From Branchiostoma floridae (taxonomy: Eukaryota > Chordata > Leptocardii > Amphioxiformes > Branchiostomatidae), in NCBI RefSeq assembly GCF_000003815.2, contig NC_049980.1, positions 15,327,992 through 15,391,991 on the forward strand: a stretch of 64,000 bases of DNA, read 5' to 3'. Position 1 is the stretch's first letter, and every line of letters begins with the position of its first letter. Positions 23,326 through 33,885 of this stretch are shown piece after piece. The position numbers and the translations under genes were made by a program. The notes below the pieces were generated by a model, which did not search any database, had not been told where the DNA came from, and worked only from the letters and a program-made list of their open reading frames with translations.

Positions 23326-23692
23326 TTCACATGGTGCGGGTGGTGCAATCGGCAGTGTGTGCGATTAATAACCCGGAAGTTCTAGGTTAGAATCCATTGA
23401 TATGCCACTGACCTCGTGCCCTTGGGAAATATTTCCTCATTTCACTAGATGAAGATGAAAACTTTGTATAGGACGTTAAATGGAGGTCCCGTTTGAGGAG
23501 AGCCACGCCTTCAGCAAGTTGAAGAACCCACCGCACTTACCGAAAAGAGTAGGGGTCCTTCAAAGTGTGAGTGGATCAGATAAACCTGCCCGGACATACA
23601 GCGCGTACTGTTTAGTACAAACCTGGTGTGTTGCGCCATGGGGTGGTTTACCAGGTATGCAATACAAACAAAAAACAAACAAACAAACAAAA
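23326..23692 (+). mobile_element. tRNA-derived SINE, near full length
   Basis: The head resembles a tRNA gene: a box-A-like TGGTGCAATCGG near 23341 and a box-B-like AGGTTAGAATCC near 23383. A conserved-looking body follows, with 'ggacgttaaatggaggtccc', 'gaggagagccac' and 'aagaacccaccgcactt'. The tail is a CAAA-type repeat at about 23666-23692. This architecture is typical of invertebrate tRNA-SINEs. The same tail recurs at 38080-38165. Confidence 0.75.
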
Positions 23693-24891
23693 CACATATT
23701 CTATCTATATCTGACGGACAAAAAACTGCATATCAGAACAAGGTCCCATCAACCTCTGCTTGGAGAGTACAAAACATACACACACACACGCGTGCGCGCG
23801 TGTACACATATATGTATACACACATGCATCATACGTGTTTTTATGACCTGAATAAACATGCATGCATGTATGTAAACTTGGAAAGGTTCAATGGTTCAAT
23901 ATCTAACTCGAGGTCTGCCTCCATGCATCATTCTAACATCGTAAAACCAACCAAAAGTTTCGAGAAAAATGTTGCTATGAAGCAGTGGTCAAAGATAAAC
24001 TTTTCATCCGCTTGGGCGTGATGTTTTCCCTTCCACGGGGAGTGGCCTTTTGGATCTCATTTACATGTGAAACCTACAGATCCCGCCCGGGGGAGTGGTG
24101 TGATTCATTCTGCTGACACTTGGACTATATGAGCTGTCACATCTCAGTCTGGGGACCACCTACTTCAGCTTCTTAACGCCAGGACGACGTCATTGTTCTG
24201 CCAGACTTCCGTGGTTGATCGTATTTGCACGCTTGGTTTGTTGCTCCTTGTCCGCCCATCAAAATAGTCCTCCCACGAGCCTTGCGAACGCTGAGAGATT
24301 GTCAAGGTCGCGCCTAGCTCTTTATAACGGCCACCGGAATTGTGGCTGTGATTGACAGGAAGTAATGGGAGGGAGTTCTGGTCAACACGGAGATTTTCCA
24401 GTTGTCATCAATCGAGATTGTTCAATTCAGAGTACACGACCCAACCTAAATCACGTTAAACCTCCTTGTCACGTTGCGTTGCTGAAGAGAGGTGGGTGAC
24501 ATATTTAGCGTTGTTTGTATTTTCATGTATATTTGTACTCCATTGACGAAAGTAGACTGGAAGATGACTTTGCGACAAAGACTTGGGTCCTGGTCGTTCC
24601 GTTGATTAGTTCCAGTAACACAAATCCCTGGTTGTCGACTTACTTTTGAAATAAGATGTCCACTCCCTGATTAGATATGACTGACAATGAACACAATGTG
24701 TGTCTGAGCCTTTTGATTTCTTGCTCTCTGCAATCGTCATTTATTGTTGATAAAGTTGATAATCTTTATACAAAAATACTTCTTGCAACAGCATGATGGT
24801 TGTCAGTGTATGGGCGCAATATTGTTTATAAGTCATTGTCATACACTTGTAAATGCCCCAAACGCATTCAGTCAGATTGTCATGTAACGAT

Positions 24892-24982
24892 ATACGTCAA
24901 TATTCACATTCTACAGTAAGTGACATCTAGTCACACAGAGAATTTTGAATGTCACTTACTGCGGAATGTGAATAGTGACGTA
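24892..24982. repeat. Inverted repeat, ~35-bp arms
   Basis: 'atacgtcaatattcacattc' followed by 'acagtaagtgacat' is mirrored by 'atgtcacttactg' and 'gaatgtgaatagtgacgtat', around a ~21-base loop. Probable small foldback. Confidence 0.7.
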
Positions 24983-24999
24983 TAAGACGGTGATCCGAC

Positions 25000-27240
25000 A
25001 ATTCTACCATTTTATAAACATTCATGTTCCAAACCCCTTACAAACACTCACGGCATTTTTATCAAGTTGGCACAGTGGCAGCGTCCTTGGAAATGGTTTA
25101 AGATGTACAGATAAAGGGTCTCGTAATAAACAAAGTGACCCTTTTCTATACACATGGTCGTGAAACATATCAATCTTTGACCGCCTTCTCCTTTGTGCTG
25201 ATTGTTGTTTCGCCAGTGAAAAGTTCAAGAACTTGTCAATTTTGTCTGTCCTTGGTATTTAGTTGGGTTCAGAGAATATATGTACTGAATTGTGTTCCGT
25301 TCATTTTGAAAATAAATAATGGCCACGGCAGGCGGGCAGCAGATCTAGGACAAGGTTGCAATGTATTTCTCGTCACAAAAGCAGTTGGAGCCAAACTAAG
25401 GCAGGCACAAACAAGTTCGACAACCGCGACTACGACCCCAGCTACTTCTTTTCACCTTGATGCCTTTAGGCAGACGGTCACTACAGTTCTCCACACTGTT
25501 CTCTCCTCAGCAATGCTCTACTTTCTGCCTGCACGGACATAAGTGTTCGTTGGTCGATGTGTTTTTATATGGTGTAAGCAACAGATACCAAGTAAAGATG
25601 AATCCCGTTTGCCTAATTCCTTCCATAACCTCCACGTCATCCCCCAAGGAAAATGTATATTCTCTACTATGAGAGTTTAATGTACATATGAGGGAGTCTG
25701 AGCAGAAAGAAAAGTAGAACCCACCAGCAACTTGCGAGCAAGGTATTCATCTGATTCTCTCGCTGTGGTTAAAGCTCATTTGTTTGATAGGCAGTACCTT
25801 AGATGATCTTGTGTGAGACTCAAATTCTCATTTGAAACTCATTTCGAGTGTTTGAGCTATAGTCTTAGGGCAACTGACCTTATTGGTGCTACCGACTTCT
25901 TGAACCAAAGTAATAACACTTGATAGATAAGGCACGATTCCTACATCCCTACATGTGACCTTAGATGTTAAACGCTAATGATTTGTAGTAGGAATTTCGC
26001 ACGGCACCCATGGCTAATGGTTCACAAAGACCACCCGGAACAACATGTCAACCTGGGGCAGGGACGTGCTTCGTTATGTGTCAAAGGTACCATGTCTGAC
26101 GACCATTCAAGCCGTGATGTGTGGGTGCTGTAGACTACAGGTGTCATGGCAGTTCCCGGGAAAGGCCAGAGACGGTTGGCCAGGACAAACACCTTACGTC
26201 ATCATATTACATTCTCATCCCATATTACATGGCCTTTTGTGAGGTAGGTCAGTGTCATAGAATGGTTGTTATCTAGCTATACCTTGTACAGTTCATGCAC
26301 AAAGAGTTGATCTATCTTGTTATAATCTATTTTATGATTGGTGATGGTTTTATGATTGATGATGATTTTATGATTATGTTATCTGGACAAACACTCGCAG
26401 TTATCCAAGGTTTTCTCATCAAACCTGACCTAAACCTTCGGCATCAGTTACTCTTGAGTTGGCGCATACATTTCATCAGTTTTACTCCCAACCTCTGACA
26501 GTACGTACACATATGTACCATTTGAGGGATAGCACATTTTTAAGGACTATTCTGTACGTGCCTGTCTAGCTGGTGGATACATTGACATGTATACGTAACA
26601 TGACACCATATATGCTTACCTGTGGACAATAGTGCACCCGAGCGGACTTATGTGAGTTGTGGGAAGAGGCATGTCCCCCGATTACATATTCAGGACTGCT
26701 TCCTACGCCTTTGCTTGCAAACTGCCCGGGGTCAATTCGGCGCTGTGTGTGTTGCATAGTACTCCCTACGCTTTTTATAGTGATTCGTGGTTTTTCATAG
26801 AATTCGTACGAGTTTTAGAAAATTTGATAAGCATGCTTTGGCAATTCTGGATGTTCGATGTTAATTGTTTGTGTGACACTTCACACTTGGCATATGTAAA
26901 GACTACACATTGCCTTGTTAAGACAATGATTTCACACAAAAATCACCGTTCACGATGTTAAACTGTACGTCTTGAAACATTTGCGGTCACGGGTTTTATG
27001 TCCACGGTGATGACTGCGAATTCGTCACACTGCCAATACATCTCCTCTGCATGACCACTGTTTTACACAATCGTGAATCTACAGTCTGCCAAAATCCAAA
27101 ACACAGCGATTAAGTTGTCTAGTTCAAAATAAAATCACCAAGAAAGTAAATGAATTTGCAGTGGTCAGAGTCAGAAAGCAGAGTCCAGGGAGGCGTCATT
27201 ATTTCTGCAGTGGTCGTGCCCTGGGAAATGACGTGTGTTG
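25000..27240. other. Intergenic, no gene recognised
   Basis: Scattered open frames of 60-135 codons without domain features. The TGATGATTTTATGATT-type simple repeat near 26335-26375 is the only local structure seen. Confidence 0.35.
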
Positions 27241-27261
27241 TATTGATTTGTCTTCTTCAGG

Positions 27262-27385
27262 AGGGTGCCTGCCGTGACCTATCCTGTTTTGGAGAAAAAT
27301 AACTTTTGCTCTGCAGGTCAGCGTCCCACTGACTCGGAGAAGGACGGCTACATTTCTGGCGAGTCAAACGTCACACTGTCGCAGG
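27262..27385 (+). other. Two exon-like fragments
   Basis: A good acceptor (cttcttcag) precedes an open stretch from 27262. A second acceptor (ctctgcag at 27317) begins 63 bases reading GQRPTDSEKDGYISGES-like residues, up to a CAG|GT. Not assignable to a family; possibly fragments of a decayed gene. Confidence 0.15.
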
Positions 27386-27784
27386 TCGCCATTGTTAGTA
27401 TGTTACAAAAAATAGAAACAGGAATTGAGGATTAGGACGAAGCAAAAGACTGCTATTTTGGGGTATCCGTTTCTTTTGTCTGAATTCACAGAATAAACTC
27501 TATATTTAGAACCTACGAGGAGCACCATATTGTACAAAATGCCCGTCGCCCACAGTGGACCAACTTGGCGCCAAACATTCAGGGTAAACTAGTAAAGAAT
27601 CCTGGAGAGGATGGTCTACACTCACATATTCTGCTATTTCGCACCCTATTTCTGATCAGAACGAAATCTTTTTAATATCTGGGTCGATGCTTTGTTCGCA
27701 TAATTCCATCTTTTTTAGGTTTTCCTTTGAAGACTACGTTAAATCTTTCAATGGCTCTCACCTTGAAGTAACAATGGAAACAAT

Positions 27785-28347
27785 TCTAAACATACACATT
27801 TGCATGATTTATGCATGGTGCACGCCGGTGCTCATCATTGATTAGGTTACACATGTAACTAGTAAAAAACATTATTCATCTTTAAGTGTTTTTGCCTGTA
27901 TTATGCATTCTAATTCCTCAGTTGCATATTTGTTATCTGTTTATGTTCCGCCAGTCAGGAATTACATGTGTTACATTTATTGAAGTCCAGTTACGGAAAG
28001 CAATGGAATTATATGAGGTCCTCATTAATTATGCAAATTAAATAAAAAACGACATAAATTCCCCTGCAGTTCCAAAATCCGATGAAACTTAACCCCACCG
28101 TGTCCTGGCGTCGAAAGCTACCCCCCACCCGAATTTTAAGACTGTATCATGTCCGGGGCAAGAAATTCATTGAAAAACTGCTATCATGATAGACTATTCT
28201 GATTAATAATACAAATGATCTGCTAATTCTCATAATTTCATATTTCATTTAGTACATATTTGTCAATGCTTCCCAGATACCAAAAATCATGAAAATCCGT
28301 TAACCCTATGAAAATATAACCACCATGAATATTCATGGAGGTAATGA
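27785..28347 (+). mobile_element. Copy of 'ACCTCCATGAA' repeat family
   Basis: It shares long blocks with the larger copy at 45901-46976 ('tttatgcatggtg', 'gtgttacatttattgaagtccagtta', 'cctcattaattatgcaaatta', 'atgaaaatccgtt') and ends at the same terminus (ttcatggaggta). The left end is indistinct. Confidence 0.6.
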
Positions 28348-28415
28348 TACAACGAAATGGTTAGACGAAGCACAAAACCACAGAGTAGGTTTTAACGTTA
28401 TATGTATACGTCATC

Positions 28416-28421
28416 TTTATT
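28416..28421 (-). terminator. Candidate polyadenylation signal of the ten-cysteine peptide gene
   Basis: AATAAA on the minus strand, about 205 bases beyond the stop codon at 28627. Confidence 0.45.
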
Positions 28422-28626
28422 CATGTTGTCCGCCCATTGACTGTTCTCTGTCGGACAGGCACGGGATTCCTGCCATCCATGACGATAACCTCTAAGCAGA
28501 CGTAGAACTAGAAAAGCAAAACGATAACGTTTCCGTGTCTTCAGGAGGTAGAAAGGCCGATTGATTTATAAACGTTACTATTTCGCCACCCCTCTACAAC
28601 TGCTTAACGATTATCCTGGAGTCCCT

Positions 28627-29170
28627 TCAGTACTGTACAGGAACACAGGTTCCTATGTCGGCATAGCCGGAGAACAGCTCACACTGAAGCCCTTCTGCGC
28701 ATGGGCAGGTGAAGATGTACTGCCGGCGCCCTACAGATGTCGGGTAGGCGAGCCTCTCCCCTGACCTCTGACATGTGTCGCCGACCTGTGCGACAGAGAA
28801 GAAATGTAGTTTACTTTCAATATAAATATTCATTGGTATTAATGCATTATCGCCTGTATCTTATTTTTTCAAGGAATTTGATACATTGATCTGTATCAAA
28901 GTTCTGATCTGTATGGTCAACATGCCAATATATAGACTTGTTCTGTCAGTTCATTTCCAATAGAGATGGAATCGAAGCGTCCGGAAATAATCTCCATATC
29001 TTATCCAATCTTAGAGATTGAATACTCTTTAAATGGCATGCTGATGATTTGTTCCCCACCTGTCCAGCAGACTTGCACACCGGCAGCGGGCTGAAGATCG
29101 GGCGGCGGGGCGCGCAGCACGAACCCACGCCGTGTCGGGAAATGCACTGCCGGTCATGGCGGCACGTGTC
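28627..29170 (-). CDS. Prokineticin/Dickkopf-type ten-cysteine secreted peptide, 3' exons
   Basis: Two minus-strand exons join in phase 0. 29170-29060 (111 nt) follows an acceptor CCGTTTTCAG. 28785-28627 (159 nt) follows CTGTCGCACAG and ends in TGA. Together they give 89 residues with ten cysteines: C-x5-C-x8-CC, then C, C, then TCPC, GLQC and a final C. This matches the prokineticin pattern (CERDVQC...TCC...C...C...TCPC...C...C) and the related colipase-fold domain of Dickkopf (CAEGLQC resembles CAKGLSC). Family members are secreted signalling ligands or modulators. The protein ends six residues after the last cysteine. The exon carrying the signal peptide and N-terminus should lie upstream (above 29170) but I could not place it. 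Prokineticin is favoured over Dickkopf because of TCPC and the short length. Confidence 0.68.
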
Positions 29171-29759
29171 CTGAAAACGGTGGACAAATTTTCATTTGGT
29201 GGAAATATTGAGAACACATTAGGTAGTTATGTTCATGGCAATGTATCTATGCTAGTGTTAGCAACGTGTAAATTAGATTGCGGTGTAAAATTGTCCAGCA
29301 AAATTACTACTTAAGGCCATGTTGATTTGATAATACAATAACTATATTACCATAGTTGTAATTTATTGCCAATTCGAAGATTCATGCCCGCAGGCTAATT
29401 GCAAGTATATGTAACATGAGAAAATGATGAAAACAATAATAGGGTATAGAATACAGCAATGAAATAAACGTATTTAAAGCGAAATATAAGTCGTCATTTA
29501 GTGCTACTACTAATTTAAAACGTTTGCTGTTGGATTTGATTTCTTTTTGTGTGTGTGCAGTGTAGGATGAAATTGTGACATTGTGGGAAATATATACATT
29601 GGGTGGTGTTAGCATAAAGATCATATTTTTGTAGTTCGGTGCGATATCCATCTGCAAAAAAACATTTTGCTGACTAGATTGAATAGTTTGTATCTTTCGG
29701 TAGTGTAATGTGGACAGTGACAAATAAAGTTTATCATATGTATATTTTTACATCCCTAA

Positions 29760-29872
29760 ATCTGCAGGAAAGACTGACTGTAGCAAGACACCGACGGTCC
29801 TGGAGACACCTCTCCATCTTCATGTCTACATTGTCCCCCCAACAACCAGGAGGGCAAGGGACTTGGTAGGTA
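29760..29872 (+). other. Exon-like fragment
   Basis: The plus-strand acceptor AAATCTGCAG at 29768 is followed by a frame open for ~34 codons (KTDCSKTPTVLETPLHLHVY...) to a GTAGGT donor. On the other strand a Cys-rich reading also exists. Neither is assignable. Confidence 0.15.
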
Positions 29873-29879
29873 GGTATAT

Positions 29880-31290
29880 CATATTCCATGTATTTTATTG
29901 TGTATTATGGATGGAAACCCGAAAATCTGGATATTATCTCACATGCACTTATGGGCTCAAAAAAATGTTACGTTTACCTTTTGTTTGGCCGTTGTATGTG
30001 GCCGGTACTGTCATAGAATACTGTTATTTGAATTCTCGGAAAATAATCTGTCATCAGCGATTCAAATGTCACTAAGATAAGATTAAGAGATAACTTTGAC
30101 ACCTGAGTTTAGGTTTCATTATTACATGGAATTTTAATTTTTTCTGTCGGTTACCACAAAACATCGAAATCTGCCTATCTGCCCACCCACCTGTCGTCAA
30201 CTCTGATGCAAGAGGTGTTCGTTTTCGTATGAATAGGGATATCAAATTGTATTCTCTATTCTTCTATATTGTAGATAATGCCTAAGGCAGTAAACTAATG
30301 GAGAGAGTATTATTACAAAACTCGTTCCATATCATATTTTGCTATCAGAGTTAGACATTTGCAAAGGCGGATAGTATCAATGGCAAAATGAGTATTTTGT
30401 GTCGTAGATGACGCACTAAGAAGATCTTAACAGCGAACAGAAGACGTCAGAAACAGCGGAGTACAGTTTCAGCGCGCTTCGGTAATCGGAAGAAATGAAT
30501 CATATAAGGACATCATAGATATCACTTTTAAGCCTGACAATGTTATGTTGACACGGGCTTTTAAAAGCTTAAACCCATATACGTCGCATCACATTTCGCA
30601 GCCTAGGATTCTCTACAAGTGTTGACATCATGGATGAAACAGGTAAAGGTGTTGGGGAGTGTGAACACAAGTTGGCAATCTTTAAAAGACATACTCAAAT
30701 ACACCTCTCCGGGAAGGAAGGTCTCCTCCGACAGGGAACGTTGGTCAAGTGTGTGTGTTTGCACCTGTAACTAGATAGTTAACTTAAGATTCTTTGGATG
30801 GATTTGTATGAATTTCGATACGTGGGTAGTAATTGAGGTCTCATAAGAGTTACCAGGTATTCACATATCAATGGAAATACATTCATCGGCTCACAATTGG
30901 TCGTCAAGGGAGACGTCATAACATTGAGTACGTATTACCTACCGAAAATGAACCATACATGTCAGGATGCCAATACCTTGGAGCTATACTCGCTAATGAA
31001 TAAAGAACAACGCAATGAGTAATATCTAATTATGTCTCACCAGATGGTATTGGTTGTTGTTCCATGAAATGCAAAGAACAATTTCTAATCTGATCATTGT
31101 GGCGTCTAATTGCGATTCAGAGCACACTGTTGAGATGGTGTGCATCTTTGGCAATGATTTCTAAACCGTCCATACTATATCCAAACTATAATATCCGCTT
31201 TGTCTGTCCGTGTTCTCACGTACGCAAATATTTGCAATACTGCTCGGCAGCTGTAACAGGCTTGGGTACCAGGCTAGTCTATAACCCAAT
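29880..31290. other. Intergenic, no gene recognised
   Basis: AT-rich, without a convincing exon or repeat family. Confidence 0.35.
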
Positions 31291-31300
31291 AGAAGAAGAT

Positions 31301-31381
31301 GTCTAGGCGATTGGTGCAAAAATTGCTCAAATTATGGTAAAAGCATGAAAGTTGGCTATATTTTGCACCAATCGCCTAGAC
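31301..31381. repeat. Inverted repeat, ~22-bp perfect arms
   Basis: gtctaggcgattggtgcaaa at 31301 and its reverse complement ending at 31381 enclose a loop of about 36 bases. A compact hairpin-forming element. Confidence 0.75.
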
Positions 31382-31399
31382 TAGTAGATATAATGTTGG

Positions 31400-33230
31400 A
31401 AAAACGTACAACTGGTCGGTTACATTCCCTATATATTCATAACAGGAGCATTTCCGTAGTTTATTGTTTCTTTCACGACTCAAATTTCAGATATGCTGGT
31501 GTGTTACGCCGAAGGGCGGTTATACCTATTATACAGGGCACACTTCCTCTACACATACTGCCCACACGGTAATTATGCCCCGCGCAGGAAAGGAAAACAA
31601 TCGCTGAATCAATTTGTCAAGACGACGGGCGGTGAAGCCTTGAAGATTCATAATAATGATTACTTCAATACAGCCCTCACTGAAAGTATAATTCAACCAT
31701 TCAACAGCACATGCACACCTATATAATAGGACTAGTCTGTGGTTGTTGGCGATTTATCTCGGCTTGTGTCAGTCAACGAAAAGAAGAAACCGTGTTGACC
31801 AATAATAATCATCGTTAGAAAGCAACCAAATGACAAAACATGCGACCTAGAAAATCTGCGGCCTACTTTTATCTAGAAATAGACCATTATAATCTACCGT
31901 AAACAATGCAGTGTCTCTTTCGACTATCCAGTTCCAAAAGTCGACTAGATGTTGCAATTGCCATTGGACGTTCTTGTTTCGTTCACACGTTAATTATACC
32001 AGGCACCTGCTTCCGATAGATTCAGGACCTTCCCATTACTAGAATACATTTTGTATGTCATTATCGATTTCATTCTGGCCATGGGTATATCATACAAAAT
32101 GTAAAACTGAAAATCGACTAAAATGACAGCGGAACATACAACGCGTAAAAGGATTCGTTTTTTTTTAATACAATTCGTTGAGCGATCTGCCATATTTGAG
32201 GTCGCAGAGAGTTGTTCTAGTGGATAGGAGGTATTATGCCGTCAGATGGCACAGTCCGTAAAATACACAGGTTTGATGCTACAAGTGCATGTTTAGTTCC
32301 CGTCTGTGAATTTAGTTATGCAATTACTTTTTCACCGCGATATTTTCGTGCAACGGTAATTTTCTAGGACATACAGCAGTCGCAGACTTTGCCTACGCCT
32401 CAGGATGGTGCATTTTTACGGATTTAGTCAAATTATCTGAGACGGATTTCGGCTTTACTGTCAAAAAATGTCTGCTGTTTCTTGTTCTACAGTGAAAAAA
32501 AGAACATTTGAACATTTCATGAAATGTGCTCGCTGCATTTAAGCAATGATAAAAGCTCCTTGATTTAAGACTCAGATAGAAGCAAACGATGAGATGAATT
32601 GTACAAGATGTTCCTACCTTTTTTGCATGCTTCTTTTTGCATTTAAGGTATAACTACGATTAGGGCAACTTGAAGAACGAAATGACAGCATACGTCGAAA
32701 GTCTAAGCCATAAAAGACGACGCGTAAGCATATGTTACAAAACTGCTACCATGGACTGTTGGGAGACTCACCGCATATAAAGCATCACTGGGTTGTAGAA
32801 GTAACAACGTTGACAAGAGGAAACACAAAATCATCATTGTAGGTAGAGGACGGCTAGGACAGCTTGTCGGTGCTTGAATGCGCTTGTTCCCTGTACGAAT
32901 GAACAAACTCCACCACTCCTTTCTTTTGTACTCTATTGTCGAGGGGCGATTCCAGGTGGGATTAGCCGGGGAAGAGGTATGTTTTACATAACGTATCAAA
33001 GACGTCATCACATGCATAATTACCTGCGTCATCGCTGATTTTCTTCCGTATAGTAATATGTGGATAGTTACATGAATAAAATTCTCTGGCGTGGGCAGAG
33101 AATTTCATTCATGATAGTTACATTGAATGGCATTCTTTGTCCACGCCAAAACTAGTACCAAAAAAGATTTATCATTAAATCAGTCTGGTAAAGCGAAAGG
33201 TTAAGCGATAAAGTGAAAAACCGTGCTTAG
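31400..33230. other. Intergenic with one short hairpin
   Basis: A short imperfect hairpin lies at 33073-33112 ('atgaataaaattctct' against 'agagaatttcattcat'). A MITE-1 fragment is listed separately. No P450 heme-loop exon is visible on the minus strand here, although CYP7-2 needs one. Confidence 0.4.
32169..32224 (-). mobile_element. MITE-1 copy g, fragment
   Basis: A reversed ~55-bp end only: 'aattcgttgagcgatctgcc' followed by 'gaggtcgcag' and 'tctagtgga'. Confidence 0.65.
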
Positions 33231-33233
33231 GCT

Positions 33234-33437
33234 TAGGTCCCATTTCCAAATTTCCACATTTCTGGGGCCCGGTCGGGATGTTTTAAGAAACGAAAAATTA
33301 AAATATATATCTATAAATATACACAAATCTTGCCCATGATATATTTTGACATTTTTGTGTTTTTTTATGTCTTTTATATCAATCTTAACGCTTCTGAAAG
33401 CTGCCCGACCGGGCCCCTGTTTGGAAATGTGACCTGA
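33234..33437. mobile_element. MITE-2 (CCCGGTCGG family)
   Basis: Ends are inverted: 'ggtcccatttccaaa...ggcccggtcggg' and 'cccgaccgggcccc...tttggaaatgtgacc', around an AT-rich centre. A related copy lies at 36389-36585, and decayed relatives near 14860-14990 and 36785-36905. Confidence 0.7.
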
Positions 33438-33503
33438 GCCTTACACGGAAACGTTTTGGTCCGCGATTGAAGACACAATGAGAGCCGTACCGCCGTGCGC
33501 GGG

Positions 33504-33603
33504 NNNNNNNNNNNNNNNNNNNNNNNNNNNNNNNNNNNNNNNNNNNNNNNNNNNNNNNNNNNNNNNNNNNNNNNNNNNNNNNNNNNNNNNNNNNNNNNNN
33601 NNN
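33504..33603. other. Assembly gap (100 N)
   Basis: Exactly 100 N, the usual placeholder for unknown length, next to a (CA)n run at 33604-33630. It lies where the last exon of CYP7-2 is expected. Confidence 0.95.
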
Positions 33604-33642
33604 CCCACACACACACACACACACACACACAAATACAGGTTT

Positions 33643-33840
33643 CCACTAAAAGGCAATCGATGAGCGATCGTTGAACCAAACAAATTGGACTGATGTTCGC
33701 ATTAATGCTATGATTAGTGTATAACAAAAGATGCAAAAGTATGATGCAAAGACAACAACGCGCGTAAAAGTAAAAATTATCTATGAAATATGAAACCTAT
33801 CAAATGTTTTGTCGCTTAGCGGTCGCAGCCTCTGGTGGAA
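33643..33840 (-). mobile_element. MITE-1 copy h, in CYP7-2 last intron
   Basis: Reversed copy. It ends 'gtcgcttagcggtcgcagcc' and contains 'gacaacaacgcgcgtaaaag'. Its left end abuts the microsatellite beside the gap. Confidence 0.8.
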
Positions 33841-33885
33841 AGGGAATGTGAAATATCAAGCTAATGCATATCATACGATAGATAC

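Noticed and set aside
29382-29723. Minus-strand 113-codon frame as the missing N-terminus of the ten-cysteine peptide
   Set aside because: It has no signal peptide at its start, is AT-rich and has no donor in the needed phase 0 near its end.
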